Positions 8,408-17,086 of a stretch of DNA of 64,000 nt are shown in pieces (within the stretch, counting starts at the first letter, position 1; every line of letters starts with the position of its first letter). The stretch comes from Vibrio anguillarum (GTDB taxonomy: Bacteria; Pseudomonadota; Gammaproteobacteria; Enterobacterales; Vibrionaceae): the NCBI RefSeq assembly GCF_001989995.2, contig NZ_JAHGUP010000039.1, positions 58,190-122,189 on the forward strand, in the 5' to 3' direction. A program made the position numbers and the translations under genes. Below the pieces are notes generated by a model. That model was given only the letters and a program-made list of their open reading frames with translations, did no database searches and was not told the DNA's origin.

Positions 8408-9406
8408 ATGGAAAACATCATTAATAAACTTTACGCGCAGCAGTCGCTCTCGCAAGCAGAAAGCCAGCAACTGTTTGATGTCATCATCCGTGGTGAACTC
8501 GACTCTATTTTGATGGCAGCGGTATTGACGGCACTGAAAATTAAAGGTGAAACACCCGATGAAATTGCTGGCGCAGCCAAAGCATTATTGGCTAACGCGG
8601 CCCCGTTTCCAAGGCCAGACTATGATTTTGCAGACATAGTCGGCACTGGTGGTGATGGCTCAAATACTTTTAATATTTCAACCACCGCAGCATTTGTTGC
8701 TGCTGCCTGTGGCGTAAAAATTGCCAAACATGGTAATCGTGGAGTATCGAGCAAATCAGGCTCTTCTGATCTACTGGATTCATTTGGTATTAACCTTGCG
8801 ATGAGCGCTGAAAATACTCGCCAAGCCATCGATGATTTGGGCGTCGCTTTCCTATTTGCGCCGCAATATCATGGTGGCGTACGTCATGCGATGCCCGTGC
8901 GCCAAACCATGAAAACGCGCACTATCTTCAATATATTAGGGCCGCTGGTTAACCCTGCTCGCCCCAACATTGAACTGATGGGTGTTTACAGTAAAGAACT
9001 GGTTCTGCCTATTGCCCAAACCATGTTACAAATGGGATTGAAACGTGCAGCGGTCGTTCATGGCAGTGGTTTAGATGAAGTGGCGATTCATGGTGAAACA
9101 TTAGTGGCTGAAATTCGTGATGGACACATCATCGAATACACCTTAACACCTAAAGATTTTGGTGTTGAAAGCTATCCACTTGAAGCCATTCAGGGTGGTG
9201 AGCCTGCGGAGAATCGCGCCATTATTACCAACCTGCTGACAGGGAAAGGCACGCCAGCACAACTGGCTGCCGTCGCTGTCAATGTGGCGCTGCTGCTGCG
9301 TCTTTTTGGCCAAGAAGATCTCAAAGCCAATACGCAACAGGCCATTAGTGTAATGAACTCGGGCAAAGCCTACCAGCTTGTCCAACAACTGGCACAAAGA
9401 GGTTAA
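8408..9406 (+). CDS. trpD: TrpD, anthranilate phosphoribosyltransferase
   Basis: Transfers the phosphoribosyl group of PRPP to anthranilate. 332 residues, the normal length for a free-standing TrpD. The PRPP site is DIVGTGGDGSNTFNISTTAA near residues 76-95, followed by KHGNRGVSSKSGSSDLL and the anthranilate-side segment VRHAMPVRQTMKTRTIFNILGPL. It is separated by 5 bp from trpCF. Confidence 0.96.
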   Translation: MENIINKLYAQQSLSQAESQQLFDVIIRGELDSILMAAVLTALKIKGETPDEIAGAAKALLANAAPFPRPDYDFADIVGTGGDGSNTFNISTTAAFVAAACGVKIAKHGNRGVSSKSGSSDLLDSFGINLAMSAENTRQAIDDLGVAFLFAPQYHGGVRHAMPVRQTMKTRTIFNILGPLVNPARPNIELMGVYSKELVLPIAQTMLQMGLKRAAVVHGSGLDEVAIHGETLVAEIRDGHIIEYTLTPKDFGVESYPLEAIQGGEPAENRAIITNLLTGKGTPAQLAAVAVNVALLLRLFGQEDLKANTQQAISVMNSGKAYQLVQQLAQRG

Positions 9407-9411
9407 GCCCC

Positions 9412-10821
9412 ATGCCTGAGCAACTTTCTGACCACATTTCAACCCAGCATACTCAAATGGCTGAAGTGTTGGCCAAAATCGTCAATGACAAATATGAATG
9501 GGTCGAGCAGCGTAAAGCGCAGCAACCCTTGGGCAGCTTCGAACATTTATTAACCGCATCGGATCGCTCATTTTATGATGCGTTAAATACGGGTAAAACC
9601 GCTTTTATTTTGGAATGTAAAAAAGCGTCACCTTCCAAAGGGCTCATTCGCCAGGATTTTGATTTGGATTATATCGCCTCGGTTTACCATCAATATGCAG
9701 ACGCCATTTCAGTTTTGACTGATGAAAAATATTTCCAAGGCAACCTCGAATTTCTGCCACGCGTTCGCGCGCAAGTAAGCCAACCTGTGATTTGCAAAGA
9801 CTTTATGGTTGATGTTTATCAGGTTTATTTGGCTCGTCATTACAGTGCAGATGCCATTTTATTGATGCTGTCCGTCCTTGATGATCAACACTATCAAACG
9901 CTAGCCAATGTGGCTCACCAACTGGGTATGGGTATTTTAACCGAAGTGAGCAATGAGGAAGAGCTGCATCGGGCAGTCGCCCTGCAAGCGAAAGTTATTG
10001 GCATTAATAACCGCAACTTGCGCGATCTCTCAACCGATCTAAATCGCACTAAACAGCTGGCACCTTTACTCCCAGAAGGAACCGTGATCATCTCTGAGTC
10101 TGGCATTTATACTCACCAACAAGTGCGTGAACTTTCGCAATACGCCAACGGATTTTTAATCGGCAGCTCGTTAATGGCCGAAGAAAATTTAGAGCTAGCG
10201 GTACGCAAAGTGACGCTCGGCGAAAACAAAGTGTGCGGCTTAACTCATGCTGACGATGCGGCCAAAGCCTATCAAGCTGGAGCCGTGTTTGGTGGCTTAA
10301 TTTTTGTGCCGCAATCCAAACGCTATGTCGACTTGGACAATGCACGTTTGACGATGAGCGGCGCGCCGCTGCGCTACGTGGGCGTGTTTCAAAATCACAC
10401 TATTGAAGCCATTACGCAGATTGCTACGACGTTAAAACTCTTTGCGGTGCAACTGCATGGCGAAGAAGATCAAGCCTATGTTGACCAATTGAGAGCTCAC
10501 TTACCTAGCCAGATTGAAATCTGGAAAGCTTATGGCGTGAGCGACTGCCTGCCGACCAAACTTGAGCGCCACATTGACCGTCATTTATTCGATGCCAAAG
10601 TAGGAACGCAATCTGGCGGCACTGGCCAACGGTTTGACTGGCAATTACTAACCGAGGTAAACGATATCATGTTGGCGGGTGGCTTATCCCCTGAAAATGC
10701 TCAGAAAGCAGCAAACATCGGTTGTTTAGGGCTCGATCTCAATTCAGGTGTTGAGAGCGAACCGGGGAAAAAAGACTTACACAAGCTAACCCTAGCGTTC
10801 GACGCTATTCGGCAGTACTAA
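9412..10821 (+). CDS. trpCF: TrpC-TrpF fusion: indoleglycerol-phosphate synthase / phosphoribosylanthranilate isomerase
   Basis: 469 residues, two TIM barrels catalysing consecutive steps. The N-terminal TrpC barrel (to about 265) shows AFILECKKASPSKG, VICKDFMVD, GINNRNL and VIISESGI. The C-terminal TrpF barrel (about 270-469) starts KVCGLTHADDA and ends with LAGGLSPENAQKA and LDLNSGVESEPGKKD. The C-to-F fusion is the enterobacterial/Vibrio arrangement. The annotated ATG gives a 15-residue lead before the MAEVLAKIV core; Met16 is an alternative start. Confidence 0.95.
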   Translation: MPEQLSDHISTQHTQMAEVLAKIVNDKYEWVEQRKAQQPLGSFEHLLTASDRSFYDALNTGKTAFILECKKASPSKGLIRQDFDLDYIASVYHQYADAISVLTDEKYFQGNLEFLPRVRAQVSQPVICKDFMVDVYQVYLARHYSADAILLMLSVLDDQHYQTLANVAHQLGMGILTEVSNEEELHRAVALQAKVIGINNRNLRDLSTDLNRTKQLAPLLPEGTVIISESGIYTHQQVRELSQYANGFLIGSSLMAEENLELAVRKVTLGENKVCGLTHADDAAKAYQAGAVFGGLIFVPQSKRYVDLDNARLTMSGAPLRYVGVFQNHTIEAITQIATTLKLFAVQLHGEEDQAYVDQLRAHLPSQIEIWKAYGVSDCLPTKLERHIDRHLFDAKVGTQSGGTGQRFDWQLLTEVNDIMLAGGLSPENAQKAANIGCLGLDLNSGVESEPGKKDLHKLTLAFDAIRQY

Positions 10822-10952
10822 CACTAAATCGATTCCCATTGGCTTGAAAAGCGAGTGACTCACCCAGCCGCAAGGTCAAGTAGCAAGGGATAACAACAGA
10901 TTCATTACCGCTGAATCACTCAGCAGTAACACAGAGACTAAGGATACGAATC

Positions 10953-12143
10953 ATGGCAAAACTCGATGCCTATTTTGGCGAATACGGTGGTCAATACGTT
11001 CCACAAATTTTAGTACCAGCGCTTGACCAATTGGAACAAGCTTTTATTGATGCGCAGGAAGATCCTGAATTTCGTGCTGAATTCATGACGTTACTACAAG
11101 AGTATGCAGGTCGGCCAACGGCGCTAACTTTGACGCGAAACCTCACGAAAGGCACAAAAACCAAATTGTACTTAAAACGTGAAGACTTATTGCACGGTGG
11201 CGCACACAAAACTAACCAAGTACTTGGTCAGGCACTGCTTGCTAAGCGTATGGGTAAACATGAAATTATTGCCGAAACAGGCGCAGGGCAACATGGTGTT
11301 GCAACGGCGTTGGCCTGCGCACTACTGGGGCTAAAATGTCGCGTTTATATGGGTGCAAAAGATGTTGAACGCCAAAGCCCCAACGTGTTTCGTATGAAGC
11401 TAATGGGCGCAGAAGTGATCCCCGTTCATTCAGGATCAGCAACACTTAAAGATGCGTGCAATGAAGCGCTACGTGACTGGTCTGCCACCTATGAAACCAC
11501 CCACTATTTATTAGGTACTGCAGCGGGGCCTCACCCATTTCCAACCATAGTCCGTGAATTTCAACGCATGATTGGCGAAGAAACGAAACTGCAAATTTTG
11601 GCTCGCGAAGGTCGTTTACCAGATGCGGTGCTTGCTTGTGTCGGCGGCGGTTCGAACGCGATTGGCATGTTTGCTGACTTTATTGAAGAAAAGAATGTCC
11701 GTTTGATTGGCATTGAGCCAGCAGGAAAAGGCATTCATACCCACCAGCATGGCGCGCCATTAAAGCACGGCAAGACAGGTATTTTCTTCGGCATGAAATC
11801 ACCTTTGATGCAAGATGAAAACGGGCAAGTGGAAGAGTCTTACTCGGTGTCCGCTGGGCTTGATTTCCCTTCTGTTGGCCCTCAGCACGCTCATCTTTAT
11901 GCGACAGGCCGCGCTGAGTACGAAAGCATTACCGATGACGAAGCACTCGATGCTTTCCAATCGATCGCACGTAACGAAGGTATTATTCCCGCGCTGGAAT
12001 CATCACATGCGGTTGCTTACGCCGTGAAGATGGCGTATGCCGAGCCAGAAAAAGAGCAGTTATTGGTCGTGAATCTATCCGGTCGCGGCGATAAAGATAT
12101 TTTCACCGTCCATAAACTATTAGAAGAGAAAGGAGCGCTGTAA
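10953..12143 (+). CDS. trpB: TrpB, tryptophan synthase beta chain
   Basis: PLP enzyme joining indole and serine to tryptophan (396 aa). The PLP Lys is in [13 protein letters not shown] and the phosphate-binding glycines are in [25 protein letters not shown] is the typical TrpB substrate segment. A 131-bp gap separates it from trpCF, wide for this operon, with SD AAGGA before the ATG. Its stop TAA shares one base with the trpA ATG (TAATG). Confidence 0.97.
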   Translation: MAKLDAYFGEYGGQYVPQILVPALDQLEQAFIDAQEDPEFRAEFMTLLQEYAGRPTALTLTRNLTKGTKTKLYLKREDLLHGGAHKTNQVLGQALLAKRMGKHEIIAETGAGQHGVATALACALLGLKCRVYMGAKDVERQSPNVFRMKLMGAEVIPVHSGSATLKDACNEALRDWSATYETTHYLLGTAAGPHPFPTIVREFQRMIGEETKLQILAREGRLPDAVLACVGGGSNAIGMFADFIEEKNVRLIGIEPAGKGIHTHQHGAPLKHGKTGIFFGMKSPLMQDENGQVEESYSVSAGLDFPSVGPQHAHLYATGRAEYESITDDEALDAFQSIARNEGIIPALESSHAVAYAVKMAYAEPEKEQLLVVNLSGRGDKDIFTVHKLLEEKGAL

Positions 12144-12949
12144 TGGATCGCTATCAAACCCTATTTCAGCGTTTAGCTGACAACAATCAAGGTGCGTTTG
12201 TTCCATTTGTGACCATCGGGGACCCAGATCCAGAGCAATCACTGCGCATCATGCAAACGCTAGTGGAAGCAGGAGCAGACGCATTAGAACTCGGTATCCC
12301 TTTCTCTGATCCGCTCGCTGATGGCCCAACCATCCAAGGGGCGAATATTCGTGCACTGGATGCAGGGACGACTCCAGATATCTGCTTTGAGTTGATCACC
12401 AAAATTCGCGCGCAATATCCTGACCTGCCTATCGGACTACTCATGTATGCCAACCTCGTTTATTCACGTGGCATCGACAACTTCTACCAACGCTGTAAAA
12501 ATGCGGGTGTAGATTCAGTATTGATCGCCGATGTTCCGACTAATGAAAGCCGTGAATTTGTCGCGGCGGCAGACAAATACGGGATTCAACCCATTTTCAT
12601 CGCACCACCCACCGCCAGTGATGAGACCCTAGCCGCGGTCGCCAAACTTGGCCGTGGCTATACTTATCTACTGTCTCGATCTGGTGTGACAGGAGCAGAA
12701 ACAAAAGCCAATATGCCAGTACATGCCTTGTTGGAAAGACTGAGCCAATTTGATGCCCCACCCGCATTGCTTGGGTTTGGCATATCAGAACCTGAGCAAG
12801 TCAAACAGGCCATCACCGCCGGTGCCGCTGGCGCAATATCGGGATCCGCAGTGGTGAAAATTATTGAACAACGACTTAATCAGCCAGATGAAATGTTAAC
12901 GACTCTCAGCCATTTCGTTTCCAGCATGAAAGCAGCGACGTTGAAATAA
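12143..12949 (+). CDS. trpA: TrpA, tryptophan synthase alpha chain
   Basis: Cleaves indole-3-glycerol phosphate to indole, which channels to TrpB. 268 residues. The catalytic Glu and Asp are in [18 protein letters not shown]; the phosphate site is [10 protein letters not shown] with GAISGSAVV. The one-base overlap with trpB fits equal expression of the two subunits. It is the last gene of the operon, followed by a strong terminator. Confidence 0.97.
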   Translation: MDRYQTLFQRLADNNQGAFVPFVTIGDPDPEQSLRIMQTLVEAGADALELGIPFSDPLADGPTIQGANIRALDAGTTPDICFELITKIRAQYPDLPIGLLMYANLVYSRGIDNFYQRCKNAGVDSVLIADVPTNESREFVAAADKYGIQPIFIAPPTASDETLAAVAKLGRGYTYLLSRSGVTGAETKANMPVHALLERLSQFDAPPALLGFGISEPEQVKQAITAGAAGAISGSAVVKIIEQRLNQPDEMLTTLSHFVSSMKAATLK

Positions 12950-12974
12950 ATTGGTTTACAGCAAAAACCAACCC

Positions 12975-13015
12975 GATCGATTTCTGAGTCAAACCAAGAA
13001 ATCGATCTTTTTTTT
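12975..13015 (+). terminator. trp operon terminator
   Basis: Perfect 11-bp stem GATCGATTTCT (12975-12985)/AGAAATCGATC (12997-13007) followed directly by eight T. It lies 26 bp after the trpA stop. Confidence 0.92.
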
Positions 13016-13275
13016 AACATTTACGCCTCGCCAAATTCATTCATAAAACACAAATCAACCACTCATTGAATTGACAAAAAAAATAGCAAACGTTTTCTTT
13101 TTGAAAAAACCACGTTTCATGTCAATAAACTATCAACAATCTTGTCAATTTACCTTGTTACCATATTGCTAAATGTAAAATATCCGTGTAAAAAGCTAGT
13201 CGAGATATTTATCCACCGATTGATATTTATGTAGTGGGTAACACTAGGAATTTACAATTAATTAGCACAGAGGTT
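13016..13275 (+). other. AT-rich intergenic region upstream of the symporter
   Basis: About 260 bp with no gene I can support. It is AT-rich and must carry the promoter of the symporter gene. I do not see a convincing CRP or DctD-type sigma-54 site. Confidence 0.5.
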
Positions 13276-14535
13276 ATGGAAGTGTTAAACAAAAAGAGTT
13301 TGTTAAGCAACATTGGCGTGCAAGTCGTCATTGCAATGATCATTGGTACTGCCGTTGGTGCCATGATGGGACACGATGCGGCCGTCTTTTCGCCACTAGG
13401 TGTCATTTTTATCAACCTAATTAAGATGCTGGTGATCCCACTGGTGGCCGTTGCGCTTATTTCCGGTGCTGCGGGCCTTGGTAATAGCCACGCGGCGGGT
13501 AAAGTCGGTTTTGTCACACTCAGCTTTTTTGCGGTCACTTCCGCACTCGCCGTGACGCTGGCACTGGTAATGGGCGAAGTCTTCCAACCGGGTATCGGTG
13601 TCGATATTTCGGGCGTTGAAGGTATGTTTTCTGCCGAATATGCAGCAAAAGGTGAACTACCTACTTTTTGGGCAACCATTACGGGTATGATCCCAACCAA
13701 CGTTTTCCAGTCACTGAATAATGCCAACATTCTACAAATCCTTGTTTTTTGCTTGTTCTTTGGCATTGCCATTTCTAAACAAAGCAAAGAAAAACGTGAC
13801 CCGATCATCAATGGCGTAAACACCATTGTTGATGCCATGGTGTGGATGATCAACAAAGTGATGATCATCGCGCCTATCGGTGTATTCGGTTTGATGGCTG
13901 AAGCCGTCGGCACGTTTGGTTTTGGTGCACTGATGGTGGTGTTTAAACTCTTTTTGGTTTATGTCGCGGCCATTTTAATTTTCGGCTTTATTGCTTACCC
14001 GCTGATGATTCAGGTCTTAACCAAGACGTCGGCTAAGAAATTTATCCTTGCGATGAAAAAGCCTCAAGCCGTAGCCCTTTCAACCGCGTCATCAATGGCG
14101 ACACTCCCTGTCACTATGGATACCGTAGAGCACGACCTTGGCGTACGCAACTCAACTGCCGCCTTTGTTCTGCCGTTAGGTGCCACCATCAACATGTCTG
14201 GCAACGCCATCTATTACGGTTTAGTTGCGATTTTCTTCGCCCAGCTATTCAATATTGATCTCTCGATGGGCGCTTACATTGCCATCATCGTAACAGCGAC
14301 ACTGGGCGCCGTCGGTCAAGCAGGTGTTCCTGGTCCTTCTTTCCTTGTAGTGGCCGTTTTGCTAGCGGCTGGGATTCCAATTGAAGGTTTGCCACTACTG
14401 TTCGCCCTAGACCGTATCTTCGACATGATCCGTACCGCGCTCAACATCACAGGGGATGCCGCGTGTGCCGTTATTGTTGATGCTTTGATTGAAGAAGAAG
14501 CCACTGAGGCCTCATTGAAGCAGCAAAAAGCCTAA
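13276..14535 (+). CDS. Dicarboxylate/amino-acid:cation symporter (DAACS family)
   Basis: Secondary transporter of the glutamate/C4-dicarboxylate family, probably Na+- or H+-coupled. About eight hydrophobic helices plus two re-entrant hairpins are visible. Family signatures are the serine-rich STASSMATLPVT, the helix TM7 motif LPLGATINMSGNAIYYGL, and the late LDRIFDMIRTALNITGDA, whose Arg and Asp residues often contact substrate. The usual NMDG motif reads NMSG, so the Asp found in many relatives is Ser here. Exact substrate is not settled by sequence. Start: ATG 13276 or GTG 13282 (AGAGG at 13269-13273 is better spaced for GTG); a GTG at 13234 would add an unlikely leader. Confidence 0.85.
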   Translation: MEVLNKKSLLSNIGVQVVIAMIIGTAVGAMMGHDAAVFSPLGVIFINLIKMLVIPLVAVALISGAAGLGNSHAAGKVGFVTLSFFAVTSALAVTLALVMGEVFQPGIGVDISGVEGMFSAEYAAKGELPTFWATITGMIPTNVFQSLNNANILQILVFCLFFGIAISKQSKEKRDPIINGVNTIVDAMVWMINKVMIIAPIGVFGLMAEAVGTFGFGALMVVFKLFLVYVAAILIFGFIAYPLMIQVLTKTSAKKFILAMKKPQAVALSTASSMATLPVTMDTVEHDLGVRNSTAAFVLPLGATINMSGNAIYYGLVAIFFAQLFNIDLSMGAYIAIIVTATLGAVGQAGVPGPSFLVVAVLLAAGIPIEGLPLLFALDRIFDMIRTALNITGDAACAVIVDALIEEEATEASLKQQKA

Positions 14536-14564
14536 CTCATCACAGAGCATCATTGATCCAATAC

Positions 14565-14592
14565 AAGCCGCATCCTATGCGGCTTTCTTTTT
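14565..14592 (+). terminator. Terminator after the symporter gene
   Basis: Nine-bp stem AAGCCGCAT (14565-14573)/ATGCGGCTT (14577-14585) with a 3-nt loop and a T-rich tail, 29 bp after the stop. Confidence 0.88.
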
Positions 14593-14763
14593 GCATCGCA
14601 ATTTGCAAAAAAAACAGTTCTCATACTAAAGTTAATCATTAAAGCGCCCTATGACTGACGATAAAGTTGGCATTGCGATTGCTATAATAAACGACACCTC
14701 TTTCGTGCCACATAGCAGCGGCAAACTTTTGGCGTTAGCACGAATCGACTTGGAGTATGAGTA

Positions 14764-15015
14764 ATGGATATTCATCGTGATACTTATTATGGTTTGATTC
14801 ACCACGGGATCCGAGAATTGGTTATCGATCGGATTGGCCATTTCAGTGAATTTGAATACCACCAATATCTAGGCTTAATTACTGGCAAAGATTCCTGTTT
14901 TTCAATGACAGATGAAGAATTGCAGATAGCCGTCGCCAATTTAAAAAGCGAAGGCTATTTAGAAGATATGAAACGAGCAATACCACAACTTGAAACCAGC
15001 GGCTGGGAACGCTAA
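14764..15015 (+). CDS. Small soluble protein of unknown function, 83 aa
   Basis: I do not recognise the family. The protein is acidic, soluble and without signal peptide or Cys cluster. It begins MDIHRDTYYGLIHHGIRE and has predicted helices (IRELVIDRIGHF, DEELQIAVANLKSEGYLEDMKRAI). A TTGGAG ribosome site about 7 bp before the ATG and normal codon use argue that it is real. It stands alone between the symporter terminator and yciB. Confidence 0.7.
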   Translation: MDIHRDTYYGLIHHGIRELVIDRIGHFSEFEYHQYLGLITGKDSCFSMTDEELQIAVANLKSEGYLEDMKRAIPQLETSGWER

Positions 15016-15117
15016 TCCATTTCTAGTTAATTTGTTTCGAATTGTCTCTTTCTATTTAGCTCTGACACGGTTTTGGTTAGACTGTGCGCAACGTTTAAAT
15101 CGGAAGCATAAATACGA

Positions 15118-15684
15118 ATGAAGCAACTTATTGATTTTATACCACTTATCATCTTTTTTGCCCTTTTCAAGATGTACGACATCTATGTCGCCACAGGGGC
15201 ACTTATCGTGGCCAGTGCGGTACAGATTGCCCTGACCTACGCACTGTATAAGAAAGTTGAAAAAATGCAGATCATCACGTTTTTGATGGTGACTATCTTC
15301 GGTGGTATGACGATTTTCTTTCACGATGACAATTTCATTAAATGGAAAGTCACCATTGTTTACGTTGTGTTTGCCTTGGGCTTGACCATCAGCCACATCA
15401 TGGGCAAATCAGCCATTAAAGGAATGCTTGGCAAAGAGCTAACCTTACCTGAACACGTATGGGCAAAAATCAACTGGGCGTGGGTTTTCTTTTTCAGCGT
15501 TTGCGCTGTACTAAACATCTACATTGCATATCAACTGCCATTGGATGTTTGGGTCAACTTCAAAGTATTTGGCTTATTAGCCGCAACTTTTGTTTATACC
15601 TTATTAACGGGTGTTTTTATCTACAAACACCTGCCAAAAGAGAAGCAAGTTTCCGAGAGCAAACCCTCCTCGCACGAGCACTGA
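15118..15684 (+). CDS. yciB: YciB/IspZ inner-membrane septation protein A
   Basis: 188 residues, five hydrophobic helices, beginning [14 protein letters not shown]. Signature segments are [19 protein letters not shown] and [18 protein letters not shown]. In enterobacteria it acts with DcrB and affects envelope integrity and septation; in Shigella the homologue (IspA) is needed for intracellular spreading. The adjacent yciA and yciI match the enterobacterial yci cluster near trp, so this part of the order is conserved even though a symporter and an unknown gene lie between it and trp. Confidence 0.92.
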   Translation: MKQLIDFIPLIIFFALFKMYDIYVATGALIVASAVQIALTYALYKKVEKMQIITFLMVTIFGGMTIFFHDDNFIKWKVTIVYVVFALGLTISHIMGKSAIKGMLGKELTLPEHVWAKINWAWVFFFSVCAVLNIYIAYQLPLDVWVNFKVFGLLAATFVYTLLTGVFIYKHLPKEKQVSESKPSSHEH

Positions 15685-15747
15685 TTGCACTAACCTTCTC
15701 GCTAGGATTCATTCAGAGGACTCTTTAAGTGCAAAACAGGCTGTCTT

Positions 15748-15756
15748 TGGTATAAT
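15748..15756 (+). promoter_or_regulatory. Extended -10 promoter element before yciA
   Basis: TGGTATAAT is a perfect extended -10 (TG at 15748-15749, TATAAT at 15751-15756) but has no good -35. A start near 15762 would put the hairpin at 15771-15791 almost at the 5' end of the RNA. Confidence 0.5.
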
Positions 15757-15770
15757 CCGTCCCTATTTTT

Positions 15771-15797
15771 CAGCGACCACTTTGGTCGCTGTTTTGT
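15771..15797 (+). terminator. Terminator-like hairpin between yciB and yciA
   Basis: Nine-bp perfect stem CAGCGACCA (15771-15779)/TGGTCGCTG (15783-15791), 3-nt loop, then TTTTGTTGTT. It probably ends the yciB transcript but also sits 24 bp before the yciA ATG, just after the extended -10. Confidence 0.8.
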
Positions 15798-15815
15798 TGT
15801 TGTGGATGTCGAAAA

Positions 15816-16217
15816 ATGAATCAGGAAAATAGCGCCCCAAGAGGCCAATTATTGCTACGCACCTTAGCCATGCCAGCAGATACTAACGCCAACGGTGACA
15901 TTTTTGGCGGTTGGATCATGTCTCAACTCGACTTGGCTGGCGCAATTTTAGCCAAAGAGATCTCATTTGGCCGCGTTGTCACTGTGTCTGTTTCTAGCAT
16001 TACGTTTAAAAAACCCGTCAAGGTAGGCGATGTGGTGTGTTGTTATGGTGAATGCACCAAAATTGGCCGCACTTCAATGTCCGTCAATCTTGAAGTATGG
16101 GTAAAACCCATCAAATACGACAGCGTGGGAGATCGTTTCCAAGTATGTGAAGCAACCTTCAATTATGTCGCCATTGATACCGATGGCCGCCCTCGACCGA
16201 TTAAGCCTAGCAACTGA
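15816..16217 (+). CDS. yciA: YciA, acyl-CoA thioesterase (hotdog fold)
   Basis: 133 residues. Hexameric hotdog-fold thioesterase that hydrolyses a range of acyl-CoAs. The catalytic region is MPADTNANGDIFGGWIMSQLDLAGA, with the Asn-Asp pair and the long alpha helix of the family; the following VSSITFKKPVKVGDVVCCYGE completes the hotdog core. Length is normal. It shares the locus with yciB and yciI. Confidence 0.93.
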   Translation: MNQENSAPRGQLLLRTLAMPADTNANGDIFGGWIMSQLDLAGAILAKEISFGRVVTVSVSSITFKKPVKVGDVVCCYGECTKIGRTSMSVNLEVWVKPIKYDSVGDRFQVCEATFNYVAIDTDGRPRPIKPSN

Positions 16218-16307
16218 TCACAGAAATTCAGTTTGGTTGCTTTCAATACGCGCCAGTTTCAGTACAGTAAGGCCTCGACTTCATTATCAAACAATAAGGA
16301 TATCAAT

Positions 16308-16604
16308 ATGTGGTACGTTATTTTCTCTCAAGACGTAGAAAACTCGTTGGAAAAACGCATGAGTGTCCGGCCACAACATTTAGAGCGCTTACAAACCTTG
16401 CAAGATGAAGGTCGTCTATTAACCGCAGGGCCAATGCCAGCAATTGATTCGGAGAATCCAGCAGAAGCTGGGTTTACGGGGTCAACAGTCATCGCTGAGT
16501 TTGATTCGTTAAGACAAGCTCAAGCATGGGCGGATGCCGATCCTTATGTTGCTGTAGGTGTGTATCAACATGTTATCGTTAAACCCTTCAAGAAAGTGTT
16601 TTAA
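16308..16604 (+). CDS. yciI: YciI-family protein
   Basis: 98 residues starting [18 protein letters not shown]. It has the ferredoxin-like YciI fold with the His in [11 protein letters not shown] and the conserved Asp in the late WADADPY segment, the pair proposed as an active site. [13 protein letters not shown] is the usual family centre. The function is not established. The start is the ATG at 16308 after AAGGA; an in-frame upstream extension to 16233 is unlikely. The aspS start follows one base after the stop. Confidence 0.9.
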   Translation: MWYVIFSQDVENSLEKRMSVRPQHLERLQTLQDEGRLLTAGPMPAIDSENPAEAGFTGSTVIAEFDSLRQAQAWADADPYVAVGVYQHVIVKPFKKVF

Positions 16605-16605
16605 G

Positions 16606-16995
16606 ATGAAAGTCATTCTCTGTGCTCTGTTTACAACGCTGGTACTGGTGGGTTGTAGCTCGAATGGTGATCAGCAAAAATATTTGGAAGCCGTAGCCAG
16701 TAATCGCGCGAATGTGATTAGTGCTGAGTTACCCTTAGAGTTTGGGCCTTTGTCCGTGATGCGTGCCAGTGCTAAAGGCAGTACGGTGGAAATTATGATG
16801 ATTTACAATGAGGATCAAAAAGGAGCAAAGCCGATTGATCAAGTGTTGAAAACCAGCATCAATACCTACTGCTCAGATTCAACCACACGCGCTAACCTCG
16901 ACCTCGGCTTGACTTATCGAATTAAAATGCGCAATACGCGGGGCCAACTTGTTGTGGACCAATTAATTAGTAAAGCAACTTGTTCGGCACAATAG
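16606..16995 (+). CDS. aspS: AspS-type pilotin lipoprotein of the type II secretion system
   Basis: 129 residues with a lipoprotein signal peptide and lipobox VLVGC (Cys17). Two later Cys residues (in TYCSDST and KATCSAQ) can form the disulfide known for AspS/YghG pilotins. These carry the secretin GspD to the outer membrane. The family match is from LPLEFGPLSVMRA, VEIMMIY and LDLGLTYRIKMRN, and from the position between yciI and metE, which I recall for the Vibrio cholerae aspS gene. The start is ATG 16606, one base after the yciI stop, so it is coupled to yciI. Confidence 0.82.
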   Translation: MKVILCALFTTLVLVGCSSNGDQQKYLEAVASNRANVISAELPLEFGPLSVMRASAKGSTVEIMMIYNEDQKGAKPIDQVLKTSINTYCSDSTTRANLDLGLTYRIKMRNTRGQLVVDQLISKATCSAQ

Positions 16996-17040
16996 TCCTC
17001 CCCTTATTAGTGATGACCACTCATCAACCACTTTATTCGT

Positions 17041-17071
17041 AAAAAACAGAGGCTTCATTTGAGGCCTCTGT
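17041..17071 (-). terminator. metE terminator
   Basis: Stem ACAGAGGC (17046-17053)/GCCTCTGT (17064-17071). The A-run at 17041-17046 forms the U-tail on the minus strand, 16 bp after the metE stop. It also lies downstream of aspS. Confidence 0.85.
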
Positions 17072-17086
17072 CAAGATTAATGTGGC

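Noticed and set aside
13227..13913. 228-residue frame antisense to the symporter
   Set aside because: It is Thr/Ser/Ile-rich shadow coding of a membrane protein; the plus-strand gene has clear family motifs and start signals.
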